64,000 nt of DNA from Candidatus Cloacimonadota bacterium (GCA_002742935.1 PDON01000067.1:1-64000); one strand, 5' to 3'. Numbered from the stretch's first letter, positions 28,187 through 38,003 are shown. Made by a program: numbers and translations. Notes: a model not told the origin generated them from the letters alone.

Positions 28187-29041
28187 CTAACTACTCGTAA
28201 TACCCGGTCTCTTCTGGTAAGCAATAGTATTCTTTAAATGGACAAAACTAAAACTATTCTCAACACCATGTAAAGACTCACTATGACCAATAAACATATA
28301 ACCACCGTCTGAAAGGCTTCTGTATAAGGAAGATATAACCTGACTCTTTGATTTTAGATCAAAATAGATGAGAACATTTCTACATAAAATTATATCTACT
28401 CCTTTAATCATTCTCATTTTCAATTTATCCATAAGGTTTAAGTTTAAAAACTTTATATTACACCTTACATCTGAATTTATACGATACAGATTCTCCCTTT
28501 TGGTAAAATATTTGGATATTATATCGGATGATGTATTTCTCATAGCTGTTTGATTATATATACCAGTCCTAGCTTTTTCTAATATTTCATTACTAATATC
28601 AGTTGCCAGTATCTCAATATTCCAATTTTGATAAGAGTATCCCAAAATCTCTCTAAGTAGGATTGAGATAGTATATGGCTCCTCTCCACTGCTACAAGCT
28701 GCTGACCATATTTTTAAGCTCTTATTTCTATCTTTCTCTTTTTTTGCAATAATTTCAGGAATTAAAATATTTTTCAGAGCATCTATTTGAGGCATATTTC
28801 TAAAAAAAGATGTCTCGTTTATTGTAACAGCGTCAAACAATCTGTTTAACTCACTCTCCCTTTTTTTATCGAAGTTGAGATATTTTATATACGCATCAAT
28901 ACTATTCAGATTTAATCGAGACAATCTATTGGCTATCTTTTCATCAACTATGTACTTCATATCCTCCGTAAAATAGATCCCTGAGCTTTCGTATATAAAA
29001 TCACGTATCTTTTTAAACTCTTCAATTGTCAGGTTATTCAT
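28187..29041 (-). CDS. cheR: CheR-type protein-glutamate O-methyltransferase
   Basis: 284 residues. Uses S-adenosylmethionine to methylate glutamates on chemoreceptors. Seen: the N-terminal helical domain (about 1-75) with TINETSFFRN, the SAM-binding IWSAACSSGEEPYTI, and FDIILCRNVLIYF-like DIILCRNVLIYFD near 215-227, then GYMFIGHSES. It begins 3 bp after the HDOD gene upstream, forming a two-gene unit; the CheR-HDOD link suggests a signalling role rather than classical flagellar chemotaxis, as no receptor or CheA is nearby. Confidence 0.92.
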   Translation of the reverse strand: MNNLTIEEFKKIRDFIYESSGIYFTEDMKYIVDEKIANRLSRLNLNSIDAYIKYLNFDKKRESELNRLFDAVTINETSFFRNMPQIDALKNILIPEIIAKKEKDRNKSLKIWSAACSSGEEPYTISILLREILGYSYQNWNIEILATDISNEILEKARTGIYNQTAMRNTSSDIISKYFTKRENLYRINSDVRCNIKFLNLNLMDKLKMRMIKGVDIILCRNVLIYFDLKSKSQVISSLYRSLSDGGYMFIGHSESLHGVENSFSFVHLKNTIAYQKRPGITSS

Positions 29042-29044
29042 ACT

Positions 29045-29929
29045 CTACCCGGCTACTACTTCAACAAAATCTTTAGCATTTTTTGAATACTCAAATAGTT
29101 CAAAAGTAAACTTTTCCAAATCAATATTTTGAATATCAGGTATCTCTCTTAACAATATTTTCCATGCAGATGTATCGGAAATAATTATCTTAAGATGCTC
29201 ACCTCCAAAGGACTCATCGCAAGCTTTTGCAAAAATATTTGATAAGGATATAATAGCTGTTAAGGTTTTATTCTCAAAGGATCTGATAGGCTTATGATGG
29301 TAAAGTATCGGATCTATCAAATTTTGAGGAAGTTTCCATTTCTCACCAAGCCAACCGCCAACCTGTTCATGTGTAACACCAAAAACTCTTCTCTCCTCTT
29401 CAATTAGAGGTGTTCCATTATCAACACTTGCCATATAAGCTTCTAAAAATTGATCGTGGAAATATTGATCTAAAATAATTTTACCTATATCATGCAAAAG
29501 ACCTGCAGTAAATGCAACACCTCCAAGCTTCAACCCCAATTTTTGAGATATAGCTTTTGCTATTTCACCCGTAACAGAACAATGTTCCCAAAACTTTTTT
29601 CTATCAAATGTTTCATAATTAGATCTAATAGGAAAGGTTGAAAAAACTGAAATAGTAGCAACAAGACTTCCAACTTCATTCATACCAAGAACAACCAAAG
29701 CTCTCCTTATTGTATCAATTTTAGATCTCATTCCATAGAAAGCAGAGTTTGCTATCTTCAAAATTTTGGTAGTTATTGAAGGATCATTTAAAATAACTTC
29801 CACAAGATCATTTAAAGAGGTATCCGGATCTTGAGTAAGTTTCATAACCTCTGTTGCAACTGAAGGAAGGGTAGGAAGATCATCTATAGAAAGTATTCTA
29901 TTTTTTATTTCTTCTAAACGGTTTGACAT
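29045..29929 (-). CDS. HDOD domain signalling protein
   Basis: 294 residues. HDOD domain at about 15-215: LPTLPSVATEVMKLTQDPDTSLNDLVEVI, KIANSAFYGMRSKIDTIRRALVVLG, and the retained LLHDIGKIILDQYF. It is closer to the standard HDOD consensus than the protein at 20947-21819. It is the first gene of a pair with cheR (3-bp gap). In many bacteria such pairs control motility or surface behaviour, which fits the pilT gene elsewhere in the window; that is inference. Confidence 0.9.
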   Translation of the reverse strand: MSNRLEEIKNRILSIDDLPTLPSVATEVMKLTQDPDTSLNDLVEVILNDPSITTKILKIANSAFYGMRSKIDTIRRALVVLGMNEVGSLVATISVFSTFPIRSNYETFDRKKFWEHCSVTGEIAKAISQKLGLKLGGVAFTAGLLHDIGKIILDQYFHDQFLEAYMASVDNGTPLIEEERRVFGVTHEQVGGWLGEKWKLPQNLIDPILYHHKPIRSFENKTLTAIISLSNIFAKACDESFGGEHLKIIISDTSAWKILLREIPDIQNIDLEKFTFELFEYSKNAKDFVEVVAG

Positions 29930-30036
29930 CTATCCACCTAAACTAAATATTACTATTGTATCATACCTTAAAAAAGAGGAGCAATACAAATTATAACAAT
30001 ATAATCAATTATAAAATTATGCTTAAATAGATTCTA

Positions 30037-30249
30037 TTACTTTTCTATAAGCTTACTATTTTTACCCATTTTTCTAACCTCTTCAAGAACTTCATCTTTT
30101 GAGATAACACCCTTTTTTGCCAAAACTTCAATAAGAGCTTCTATTGAGATTGTATTTGATAACGCAAGTTTATCTACACTTAAACCAAGTTCATGTTTCT
30201 CATCGCTACCCTTTTTATCTCTCTTTAAAAAAATATTTTTATTAAACAT
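30037..30249 (-). CDS. Small protein of unknown function
   Basis: 70 residues from the ATG at 30249, chosen because AGGT lies seven bases upstream and a longer start would run into the divergent gene. The N-terminus is basic (KNIFLKRDKKGSDEKHE). The C-terminal half is a predicted helix-turn-helix-like segment, ISIEALIEVLAKKGVISKDE, a pattern seen in many small uncharacterised proteins. It is convergent with nothing and divergent from the lipoprotein gene with only 33 bp between starts. Confidence 0.6.
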   Translation of the reverse strand: MFNKNIFLKRDKKGSDEKHELGLSVDKLALSNTISIEALIEVLAKKGVISKDEVLEEVRKMGKNSKLIEK

Positions 30250-30282
30250 AAAATTACCTATATTATATTTCATGTATAAGAT

Positions 30283-30876
30283 ATGGATAAACACTCTATG
30301 ATCAAACATTTTTTAATAATTATCACTATATTTTTTTTTATTTCCTGTGAAGATCTCTTTACCACAAGAACTCCTGAATCACCCCAAATAACAAACCCAA
30401 ATAATCAAGCTACTACGGTTAACAACCTTGTTCAAAATTTTAAAAACTCTATTTACAATGAAGATGTTGAACAATACTCCAATCTTTTTATAAATGAGTT
30501 TGTTACAACAGATTTTACATACAGGTTCAAAACTAATGATTCTACTATTGATACAACAATTTTCACGGGTTGGGGAATAGAAAATGAAAGAAAGTTTTCC
30601 AGTTCATTTTTTGAAGATAACAGGGTAACAAGCTTTCATATAGATCCCTCAAATTTTGAGGAAGTATCAGGAGATACTACACTCATAGAGTTTGAGTATA
30701 GTGGAAATTTAAAAAACCTCAACGGAGAAGAGATTAACATTAAAGGGAAAAGCAAGTTTACCTTAAAAAAAATAGGAAACCTTTGGTATCTATACTACTG
30801 GGAAGATGATAGATCTCTTGACAAGTATAGTTTTACCTTTTCAAAACTTAAAGAACCTTTTGCATTTAACAACTAA
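30283..30876 (+). CDS. Lipoprotein with NTF2-like domain
   Basis: 197 residues (a Met six residues in, at 30298, is an alternative start). A signal peptide ends in FFFISC, a good lipobox, so Cys22 should be lipidated. The mature part has an NTF2/SnoaL-like layout: a helix (LVQNFKNSIYNEDVEQYSNLF), then beta strands ending in KSKFTLKKIGNLWYLYYWED. Such lipoproteins are frequent in FCB-group bacteria and their ligands are unknown. It stands alone. Confidence 0.7.
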   Translation: MDKHSMIKHFLIIITIFFFISCEDLFTTRTPESPQITNPNNQATTVNNLVQNFKNSIYNEDVEQYSNLFINEFVTTDFTYRFKTNDSTIDTTIFTGWGIENERKFSSSFFEDNRVTSFHIDPSNFEEVSGDTTLIEFEYSGNLKNLNGEEINIKGKSKFTLKKIGNLWYLYYWEDDRSLDKYSFTFSKLKEPFAFNN

Positions 30877-30992
30877 GAGCAACTTTAATAAGTACAGAAA
30901 AAGCTATTCAAAACAGAGGATAACATATTATATGACTACATAAAGGATTGATTTTGTTCAATAAAAGAACTTCATTCTTCTAATTTTATCTA

Positions 30993-31021
30993 TTGACTAG
31001 ATATTACAATAAATTTACATT
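30993..31021 (+). promoter_or_regulatory. Candidate promoter for the M42 peptidase gene
   Basis: TTGACT (30993-30998), 17-nt spacer, TACATT (31016-31021), about 80 bp before the start. A perfect TATAAT at 31024-31029 just downstream has no good -35 partner but could be the true -10. Confidence 0.4.
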
Positions 31022-31103
31022 TCTATAATCTTATTTTGTTACAAGATAGAGTAAAAACTCTAAATTTAAAATTTAAAAGAAAGATTAGTATACAGGAGTT
31101 AAA

Positions 31104-32177
31104 ATGAGAATTAGTGAAAAATCAAAACAGTTTCTTTTGGAGCTTTTAAATACAAACTCACCTTCAGGTATGGAAGAGGAGATTCAAGGTAAATGGTTAA
31201 ACTATATGAAAGATTATGCTGATAAAATTGATACAGATATACATGGTAACGCTTATGCAATCCTCAATCCTGATGCAAAGTTTAAGGTATTATTAGCGGG
31301 ACATTGTGATGAAATAGGTTTTGTTATTAAAAGAATTGACTCAGATGGATTTGTTTACTTTGGAAAAGTTGGCGGAATCTCTCATAAAATAGCTCCGGGA
31401 ATGAAGGTTAATATACTTGGTAATGGTGGTAAAAATATTTTAAAAGGTATTATTGGGGCACCTGCAGAACACCAAGGAGGATTGGAAGATAAGTTCACAA
31501 TGGATAATCTATACATAGATTTGGGAGCTGAAAGTGATAAAGAGTTAAAGGATCTAATGAGAGTTGGAGATTATGCTGTTTATGATAGAAATAGTGAATT
31601 TTTAAGAAATGATAAGCTCTCCGGAAGAGCTTTAGACAACAGAACCGGAGCATTTATAGCAGCAGAAGTTATAAAGAGATTAAAAGGGAAAAAGTTAAAT
31701 GTTGGAGTTTATTCTGTTAGTACTACAGGCGAAGAGGTAGGACTTCAAGGAGCATACAGTGCCGGTTCAAATGTAGAGCCCGATATTGCCATTGCAACAG
31801 ATGTTACCTTTGCAACAGATTATCCTAGTATTGATAAATCAAAGCATGGAGAGTATAAGCTTGGAGGAGGTCCTGTTATAGCATTGGGAGCTCCTATAAA
31901 CAAAAAGGTTAACTCTCTTTTGGAGGAAGCAGCAAAAGAGCTTAAAATAGATCTTCAGTATGAACTAACCCCATCAACTACAGGAACAGATGCCGATAAG
32001 CTAAGATATACAGGTAAAGGAGTTGCTATTTCTCTAGTATCTTTACCTTTAAGATATATGCACTCTCCTGTAGAGACTATTAGTATGAAAGATCTTGAAC
32101 AAGAGATAGATATGATAGTTAAATTTATTGAAAATCTAAAAGGTGATGAAGATTTAAGACCCGTTATAGTAAAATAA
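31104..32177 (+). CDS. M42 family metallopeptidase (glutamyl/leucyl aminopeptidase type)
   Basis: 357 residues. A di-metal aminopeptidase that trims small peptides in the cytoplasm, usually as a 12-subunit shell. Seen: AGHCDEIGF with metal ligand His67 and Asp69, the bridging Asp in [11 protein letters not shown], the catalytic Glu pair in [11 protein letters not shown], and a late ligand His in [14 protein letters not shown] is preceded by AGGAG. The threonine dehydrogenase gene follows 31 bp later, so they may share a transcript. Confidence 0.93.
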   Translation: MRISEKSKQFLLELLNTNSPSGMEEEIQGKWLNYMKDYADKIDTDIHGNAYAILNPDAKFKVLLAGHCDEIGFVIKRIDSDGFVYFGKVGGISHKIAPGMKVNILGNGGKNILKGIIGAPAEHQGGLEDKFTMDNLYIDLGAESDKELKDLMRVGDYAVYDRNSEFLRNDKLSGRALDNRTGAFIAAEVIKRLKGKKLNVGVYSVSTTGEEVGLQGAYSAGSNVEPDIAIATDVTFATDYPSIDKSKHGEYKLGGGPVIALGAPINKKVNSLLEEAAKELKIDLQYELTPSTTGTDADKLRYTGKGVAISLVSLPLRYMHSPVETISMKDLEQEIDMIVKFIENLKGDEDLRPVIVK

Positions 32178-32208
32178 TAAAAACATTTATAAAAGATTGG
32201 AGAGAACT

Positions 32209-33249
32209 ATGGCTAAAATGAAAGCTTTGGTAAAGAAATTCCCTAAAAAAGGGATATGGATGGAGGAAGTTGATATTCCCTCTATTGGTATAAATGATGT
32301 TCTTGTTAAAATAAAAAAAACTGCAATATGCGGTACAGACCTTCATATATACAAATGGGATGAGTGGTCGCAAAAAACCATAAAAACACCTATGGTTATT
32401 GGACATGAGTATGTAGGTATAGTTGAAAAGGTAGGATCCGGAGTAAAACATTTTAAAGTGGGAGATAGAGTTACCGGAGAAGGACATATTGCTTGTGGCT
32501 TCTGTAGAAACTGTAAAAGAGGTAAAAAGCACGTTTGTGAAAACACCATTGGTGTGGGAGTAAATAGAGAGGGTTGTTTTGCCGAGTATCTATCTGTTCC
32601 TGCTGAAAATGTTATGAAAATAAATAAAAAAATATCTGATGATAACATAGCTATTATGGATCCTTTTGGTAATGCTGCACATACAGCTCTCTCATTTCCT
32701 GTTTTAGGAGAGGATGTTCTTATAACAGGAGCAGGGCTTATTGGTTCTATGGCCGTTGCAATATGTAGATTTGCAGGAGCTAGAAACATTGTTGTTACAG
32801 AGCTAAGTGATTATAGAATTGATATAGCAAAGAAAATGGGTGCCACAAGGGTTATAAATCCTTCAAAAGGTGAAAAAATTGAAGATGTTATAAAAGAACT
32901 TGGTATGGTAGGTTTTGATGTTGGACTAGAGATGAGTGGTTCTCCATATGCATTTAATGATATGGTTAAAAATATGTATAACGGAGGAAGTATTGCTCTA
33001 TTGGGTATTTTACCTCCAAACTCTAAAGTACCGGTTCCTTGGGATGAAATAATATTTAAAGCTCTTAAGATTAAGGGTATATACGGAAGAGAGATGTTTG
33101 AAACTTGGTATAAAATGGAGCAAATGCTTCTTACAGGACTTGATCTTTCACCTATAATAACCCATAAGTTTAAGGTTGATGATTTCCAAAAAGGTTTCGA
33201 TGTTATGGAAACAGGTAATAGTGGAAAAGTTATCCTAGAGTGGGATTAG
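32209..33249 (+). CDS. tdh: L-threonine 3-dehydrogenase
   Basis: 346 residues from the ATG at 32209 with GGAG seven bases upstream; an in-frame TTG at 32197 is less likely. It oxidises L-threonine to 2-amino-3-ketobutyrate with NAD. Seen: catalytic zinc site Cys41 ([13 protein letters not shown]) and His66 (IGHEYVG), structural zinc cysteines 96, 99, 102 and 110, and the Rossmann GAGLIGSMA near 181-189. The [13 protein letters not shown] phrase is specific to TDH among zinc alcohol dehydrogenases. The usual partner kbl (2-amino-3-ketobutyrate CoA ligase) is absent here. Confidence 0.93.
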   Translation: MAKMKALVKKFPKKGIWMEEVDIPSIGINDVLVKIKKTAICGTDLHIYKWDEWSQKTIKTPMVIGHEYVGIVEKVGSGVKHFKVGDRVTGEGHIACGFCRNCKRGKKHVCENTIGVGVNREGCFAEYLSVPAENVMKINKKISDDNIAIMDPFGNAAHTALSFPVLGEDVLITGAGLIGSMAVAICRFAGARNIVVTELSDYRIDIAKKMGATRVINPSKGEKIEDVIKELGMVGFDVGLEMSGSPYAFNDMVKNMYNGGSIALLGILPPNSKVPVPWDEIIFKALKIKGIYGREMFETWYKMEQMLLTGLDLSPIITHKFKVDDFQKGFDVMETGNSGKVILEWD

Positions 33250-33309
33250 TTATCTAAACTATAAAAACAAAGTTTTTTTAGCTTCTGTGAGCAAAATCAC
33301 AAACTGTTA

Positions 33310-33335
33310 CAACAATAAAGCGTACATTATTGTTG
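33310..33335. repeat. Hairpin upstream of the outer-membrane protein gene
   Basis: CAACAATAA (33310-33318) pairs with TTATTGTTG (33327-33335), a 9-bp stem ending 26 bp before the start codon. Without a T run it is more likely a 5' leader element than a terminator. Confidence 0.35.
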
Positions 33336-33361
33336 ATAACTTAAAACTTGAAGGAGTTTAG

Positions 33362-33919
33362 ATGAAAAAACTTTTGTTGATTGTAGCTGTACTGGTAAGT
33401 TCACTAGTGATGAACTTAAATGCTGAAATTTATGGGAAACAAAATTATGTTTCTATTAATCCATTTAGCTTGCTCTTTAATATCTTCTCAGGTGAGTATG
33501 GAAGGTTTTTAGACACACAAGGAAAAACTGAAGTAAATATACCCGTGTACTTCTTTAACTATGATTCTTTTTCAGGATTTGGTATTGGTGGTAAATACAG
33601 AATGTACAAAGATAAAAACGGAGAGGGTATATTCTACGGTGGAGGATTAAGGTTTAGTTCTATTTCTTGGGAATATCATTTCTATGAAGAAAGTAATAGA
33701 AAAAGTGATGATATTTCATACATAGCTTTCACTCCAATGGGAGAAGCAGGATACAGATGGACATGGGACAATGGTTGGACTATCTCTCCATCAGTTGAGC
33801 TGGGATACTCTATATCAAGTTTTGATGATGGTGATATAAAGGGTGGTATTAGTGCAGATAGTGATACTGAATCAAGATTATTTTACACTATAAATTTAGG
33901 CGTATCCTATATGTTTTAA
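33362..33919 (+). CDS. Outer-membrane beta-barrel protein (small, porin-like)
   Basis: 185 residues. A clear signal peptide with cleavage after LNA (about residue 21). The mature protein alternates polar and aromatic residues in strands and ends in YTINLGVSYMF, with a terminal Phe as required for insertion by BamA. The strand patterns (GFGIGGKYRMY, GIFYGGGLRFS, WTISPSVELGYS) suggest an eight-stranded barrel of the OmpA/OmpW size class. Function unknown. A good ribosome site GAAGGAG and a terminator bracket it, so it is monocistronic. Confidence 0.8.
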   Translation: MKKLLLIVAVLVSSLVMNLNAEIYGKQNYVSINPFSLLFNIFSGEYGRFLDTQGKTEVNIPVYFFNYDSFSGFGIGGKYRMYKDKNGEGIFYGGGLRFSSISWEYHFYEESNRKSDDISYIAFTPMGEAGYRWTWDNGWTISPSVELGYSISSFDDGDIKGGISADSDTESRLFYTINLGVSYMF

Positions 33920-33932
33920 AATTAATCCAGTA

Positions 33933-33979
33933 AAAAAGAGAGTGTCTCATAAGTAGTTTTCAGACACTCTCTTTTTCTT
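33933..33979 (+). terminator. Intrinsic terminator after the barrel protein gene
   Basis: A 14-bp stem, AAAAGAGAGTGTCT (33933-33946) with AGACACTCTCTTTT (33962-33975), followed by further T. The A and T flanks would let it work in both directions, also for uvrC. Confidence 0.85.
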
Positions 33980-34008
33980 TTTAAAACAAACAGGTTCTAC
34001 TAGCTCAC

Positions 34009-34060
34009 ATATTTCATGAGGCTTTAAGATTCCTATAATTTTTCAAGTCTCATGAAATAT
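34009..34060. repeat. 12-bp inverted repeat at the 3' end of uvrC
   Basis: ATATTTCATGAG (34009-34020) and CTCATGAAATAT (34049-34060) are perfect inverted arms around a 28-base loop, ending 5 bp from the uvrC stop. It may be the uvrC terminator or mRNA-end stabiliser, although the loop is long and there is no T run. Confidence 0.5.
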
Positions 34061-34065
34061 AAAGG

Positions 34066-35919
34066 TTAAAATTCTCCCGACCCTCTAAGAGTTTCAACTA
34101 TACTCTTGGCTAAATCCTCAGTAATTCCTTTTACTCTTACAAGTTCTTTAACCGGTAACTTAGAAATCTCCTCTACACTATTAAAATGATCAAGTAAAAG
34201 TTTTCTCTTGGCAGGACCTATACCCTTTATATCATCGAGTAAGGATTTAACCTGCTCTTTTTCTCTAAGATTTCTATGGAAAGTAATTGCAAATCTATGA
34301 GCTTCATCTCTAATACTTTGCAATAGCTTTATAGCAGAAGATGTTCTGGGAATAAATTCAGGCTCAGACTCTCCGGGTAAGAATACCTCCTCCAACCTTT
34401 TAGCAAGTCCAATAACTTTTATATCAAGACCTAGAGAATCCAATATATGTTTAGCAGAAGAGAGCTGTCCCTTTCCACCATCAATTACTATTAAATCAGG
34501 CTTTTGAAGATTCTCATTTTTAACCCTTGAGTATCTTCTTTCAACAACCTCCCTCATAGAGGCAAAATCATCAATACCCTCAACACTCTTTATTTTAAAC
34601 TTTCTATATCCTGACTTGTAAGGCTTTGCATCTTTAAAAACAACCATAGAGGCAACAGTCTCTCTTCCGGCAAAATGGCTAATATCAAAGCACTCTATAA
34701 CCCTTGGTAATATGGAAAGATTAAGATCACGCTTTAAAGAGTTTAAACTTCTTGGGGTATAGTCCTTTTTTAGCTTCTCAAGTTTATAATCATTTAGTAA
34801 AAGTTCTGCATTCTTCTTTGTTAAAAAAACCATTTTATTTTTTTCTCCAATTTTCGGAGATTTTATAGAAAGCTTTTTACCTTTTAGAGAAGAGAGCCAC
34901 TCCTCTAAAATTTCCAACTCATCAGGTATACTACTTATAAAAATTTTATCGGGATAATCTGTAGTTCTATTGTAGTAGAGCTTAACAAACTCTGTTAAAA
35001 CAACAGGTTCGCTTTTTCTATAAACACCTTTCAGAAAATAGTTGTTCCTTGCAATAACTCTTCCATTTCTAACCTTAAATATTACACAGCAAGAATCATT
35101 ATCCTCTTGGGAGATAGCAATATAATCAATAGAATCTGTTGAGCTGTTATCAACCTTTTGTTTAACTAGATAAGTATCAAGAGCAGCTATCTGATCTCTA
35201 AATGAAGCAGCTTTCTCAAACTCCAACTTTTTACTTGCCTCATTCATATCACTTTTTAGTCTAGAGATAAGGGTTTTATCATTAGCTGTAATAAAAGAGA
35301 TTATATCCTTCGCTCTCTCTGTATAAAATTTGGAATCAACAATCCCATTACAACAACCACCACAATTACCAATATGATAATCTAAACATAACCTATGTTT
35401 TTTATTCTCTATTGATTCTTTAGTAATTGAAAGAGAGCAGTTCCTGATCTTATAAATATTTTTAAGAGATCTTAAAAGCTCCCTCAAAGATTTAACATTT
35501 GTGTAGGGACCATAATATTTGGATCCGTCATCAACAACTTTTCGAGTGATCTCAATTCTTGGGAAAAGCTCCTTTGTAAACTTTATATAAGGGTAGCTTT
35601 TATCATCTTTAAGATCTATGTTATACTTAGGCTTATGTTTTTTTATTAAATTTGATTCTAGAAGAAGAGCTTCAAGTTCACTATCTGTAATTATATATTC
35701 AATATTTGCTATATGTTTTAACAATATTTCCGTTTTAAACTGCTGATGCTTTCCAGCATTTAAAAAGTATGATCTTATTCTACTCTTTAAAACCTTTGCT
35801 TTACCAATGTATATTATATCACCTTCCCTATTCTTGTAGATATAAACACCAGGATTTGAGGGTAAATTATTGAGTTTAAAATTTAAATCAGGATTATTGC
35901 TGTACTTAAAATCTTTCAA
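34066..35919 (-). CDS. uvrC: UvrABC system protein C (excinuclease subunit)
   Basis: 617 residues, usual length. Cuts both sides of a DNA lesion in nucleotide excision repair. Seen: N-terminal GIY-YIG nuclease (PGVYIYKNREGDIIYIGKAK, about 19-38), and a cysteine cluster in LCLDYHIGNCGGCCNG that likely binds a metal. The UVR motif follows (about 215-245), then the RNase H-like endonuclease domain (CFDISHFAGRETVASMVVF and IVIDGGKGQLSSA). Two C-terminal helix-hairpin-helix motifs (LLDDIKGIGPAKRKLLLDHF) end the protein. The start is a TTG with AGAG upstream; no ATG fits better. It stands alone. Confidence 0.95.
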   Translation of the reverse strand: MKDFKYSNNPDLNFKLNNLPSNPGVYIYKNREGDIIYIGKAKVLKSRIRSYFLNAGKHQQFKTEILLKHIANIEYIITDSELEALLLESNLIKKHKPKYNIDLKDDKSYPYIKFTKELFPRIEITRKVVDDGSKYYGPYTNVKSLRELLRSLKNIYKIRNCSLSITKESIENKKHRLCLDYHIGNCGGCCNGIVDSKFYTERAKDIISFITANDKTLISRLKSDMNEASKKLEFEKAASFRDQIAALDTYLVKQKVDNSSTDSIDYIAISQEDNDSCCVIFKVRNGRVIARNNYFLKGVYRKSEPVVLTEFVKLYYNRTTDYPDKIFISSIPDELEILEEWLSSLKGKKLSIKSPKIGEKNKMVFLTKKNAELLLNDYKLEKLKKDYTPRSLNSLKRDLNLSILPRVIECFDISHFAGRETVASMVVFKDAKPYKSGYRKFKIKSVEGIDDFASMREVVERRYSRVKNENLQKPDLIVIDGGKGQLSSAKHILDSLGLDIKVIGLAKRLEEVFLPGESEPEFIPRTSSAIKLLQSIRDEAHRFAITFHRNLREKEQVKSLLDDIKGIGPAKRKLLLDHFNSVEEISKLPVKELVRVKGITEDLAKSIVETLRGSGEF

Positions 35920-36256
35920 TTATTATCAACTCTTTTTAATCATTTTTCAAAAAAAAAGAATATAATTATCTTTAACTTATAAATCTCTTCTTCACTATAG
36001 TTAGAATCTAATATGGATCTAATACTCTTCCTATTGGATAATACTTTAACTAACAATCAACAATATAATGACTTATATTTATTTTTCAAAGAGAAGGGGA
36101 AACCCAAGTTTCAAAAAGCACCCTCACCTTTTATATCTACACTCTTAACTAAGAATATCTATAACTAACTATTTTTAATTAAGAGTGTGGAAAGATATTT
36201 ATACTTTTGAATTTTTTCTGCTGTCTATAATATAATTCTTCTCTTTTTTGTTTTAG
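35920..36256. other. Intergenic region between uvrC and the GGGP synthase gene
   Basis: No gene is seen. The stretch contains a 10-bp inverted repeat, ACACTCTTAA (36139-36148) with TTAAGAGTGT (36179-36188), with 30 bases between the arms, of unknown role. Promoters for the two divergent genes must lie here and just to the right. Confidence 0.45.
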
Positions 36257-36284
36257 TTTACAATATTTTTTCTTAGATTATATT
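36257..36284 (+). promoter_or_regulatory. Predicted promoter for the GGGP synthase gene
   Basis: TTTACA (36257-36262), 16-nt spacer, TATATT (36279-36284), about 32 bp before the TTG start. Confidence 0.55.
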
Positions 36285-36316
36285 CAGTTCTAAAGATTAT
36301 AAAACGGATTGATAAG

Positions 36317-37045
36317 TTGAGACTAACGACAGAAAGAGAGCATAAATCTATAATACCTCTTATTGACCCCGATAAATGGGAAATGAACAATAAACTTTCA
36401 AATCTAATCAAAGCTATCAATAATTTGGATATAGAGTTTATCTTGGTTGGTAGCAGTCAACCGTTAAAAACAGATCTTGAAGCTTTCATATCATATCTAA
36501 AAAAAGATACCAAAATACCTATAGTTCTCTTTCCCTCAAGTCATAGAACATTAGCATCTAATTGCAACGGTATACTTTTTCTATCCCTTCTTAACAGTAG
36601 AGATCCTAAATATTTAATAGAAAATCATATAAAATCCGCCAAATTTATAAAGAATAGTGGAATGGATATTTATTCAACAGCGTATATTCTGTTTGGTGAT
36701 AAAAAAAGCTCTGTTGCAGTTCATAGCAATACAGAACCTTTAACTTATGGTAATAGAGAAGAGATTGAATCCTATATATTGGCAGCTGAGTATCTGGGTA
36801 TGGAAAATATCTATTTAGAAGCAGGTAGTGGCTCAGAAACTCATATCTCCTTAGATACTATAAAAGTTGCTAGAAAAACAACAAATCTTCCTATTGTTTG
36901 TGGCGGTGGTATTAAAAATTATAGTTCTGTAAAATCTATCTTTAACAGTGGAGCAAACTATATTGTTATTGGTAATCTTTTGGAGGAGGATGGTGGAACA
37001 GAGAAGTTTAGAGAGATTGTTAGACAGATAAAGAGAGAAAATTAA
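36317..37045 (+). CDS. Geranylgeranylglyceryl phosphate synthase family protein (PcrB/GGGPS)
   Basis: 242 residues, TTG start. A TIM-barrel prenyltransferase that joins a long prenyl diphosphate to sn-glycerol-1-phosphate, making the first ether bond of archaeal-type lipids. Seen: LIDPDK at 15-20, SSHRTL near 75-80, the family hallmark YLEAGSGS (166-173), and the phosphate-binding CGGGIK (195-200) and YIVIGNLLEE. Bacterial homologues are PcrB in Bacillales and the group-II enzymes of Bacteroidetes/FCB bacteria; the length and context fit the latter. It heads a cell-envelope cluster. Prenyl chain length cannot be told from the sequence alone. Confidence 0.88.
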   Translation: MRLTTEREHKSIIPLIDPDKWEMNNKLSNLIKAINNLDIEFILVGSSQPLKTDLEAFISYLKKDTKIPIVLFPSSHRTLASNCNGILFLSLLNSRDPKYLIENHIKSAKFIKNSGMDIYSTAYILFGDKKSSVAVHSNTEPLTYGNREEIESYILAAEYLGMENIYLEAGSGSETHISLDTIKVARKTTNLPIVCGGGIKNYSSVKSIFNSGANYIVIGNLLEEDGGTEKFREIVRQIKREN

Positions 37046-37190
37046 GCAGGATCTACTTGACTTTATTTACATCAGTATCTAAACTTTTGTTTCTTCTAAA
37101 AGTTTGAAGCCGAATAGACTGCTATTTTTTGAACTTTTACACAATTTATGGGGTAATTAATCCTTGAGAGAGTAAACTAGAGAGTATGAT

Positions 37191-38003
37191 ATGAATTTTT
37201 CAGTCCTAATGTCAGTATATTTTAAAGAGAAACCGGAGTATCTCGATAGAGCATTGGAAAGTTTGATCCATCAATCATTACAACCTAATGAGATTGTACT
37301 TGTAAAGGATGGAACCTTGACTCCGGAATTGGATAGAGTAATCAATAGCTACCAAAATAAGTATCAATCTCTGTTTAAGATAATTTCCTATGAAAAAAAT
37401 ATGGGACTTGGTCATGCTCTTAGACTAGGGGTAGAAGAGTGTAGTAATAATATTATTGCTAGAATGGATAGCGATGATATCTGCCATAAGGATAGATTTA
37501 AAGAGCAGATCTCCTTTTTAGAGAAAAACCCTGATATTGATATTGTTGGATCTTATATAACTGAATTTGAGGGTGATGAGGATAATATAATCTTTTCCAG
37601 AATAACAAAGAGTTCCGATTCTAAAATTAAAAGAATGATGAGATATAGAAACCCTTTTAATCATATGACTGTTATGTATAAAAAATCCTCTGTTATAAAA
37701 GCTGGAAACTATGAAGATGTTCTATATTTTGAGGATTACCATTTATGGATAAAGATGGCTCTAAAGGGCATGAAAATGGCAAATCTTCCTCTGTTTCTTG
37801 TTAATGCAAGATCCGGTTTAGATATGCTTTCCAGAAGAAAAGGTTTTACTTATATTGTTAGAGAGTATAGATTTTTAAAAAGGGGGTACAATCTTAAATT
37901 TTGGAATATATTTGATTTTATTTCTCTTTTAATAACAAGGGTTACTACAAGATTTTTGCCTAAATTTCTTCTCATGAAACTGTATAATATTTTGAGAAAT
38001 TAG
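37191..38003 (+). CDS. Glycosyltransferase family 2
   Basis: 270 residues. GT-A fold: the N-terminal VLMSVYFKEKPEYLDRALESL, the nucleotide-binding Asp in EIVLVKDGT, and the metal-binding ARMDSDDI (DxD-type motif) near 91-98, followed by FEDYHLWIKMALKG with the likely base. It resembles AmsE/WcaA-type enzymes of exopolysaccharide synthesis. No membrane segment of its own except a weakly hydrophobic C-terminus. It lies 145 bp after the GGGP synthase gene. The sugar and acceptor are unknown. Confidence 0.88.
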   Translation: MNFSVLMSVYFKEKPEYLDRALESLIHQSLQPNEIVLVKDGTLTPELDRVINSYQNKYQSLFKIISYEKNMGLGHALRLGVEECSNNIIARMDSDDICHKDRFKEQISFLEKNPDIDIVGSYITEFEGDEDNIIFSRITKSSDSKIKRMMRYRNPFNHMTVMYKKSSVIKAGNYEDVLYFEDYHLWIKMALKGMKMANLPLFLVNARSGLDMLSRRKGFTYIVREYRFLKRGYNLKFWNIFDFISLLITRVTTRFLPKFLLMKLYNILRN

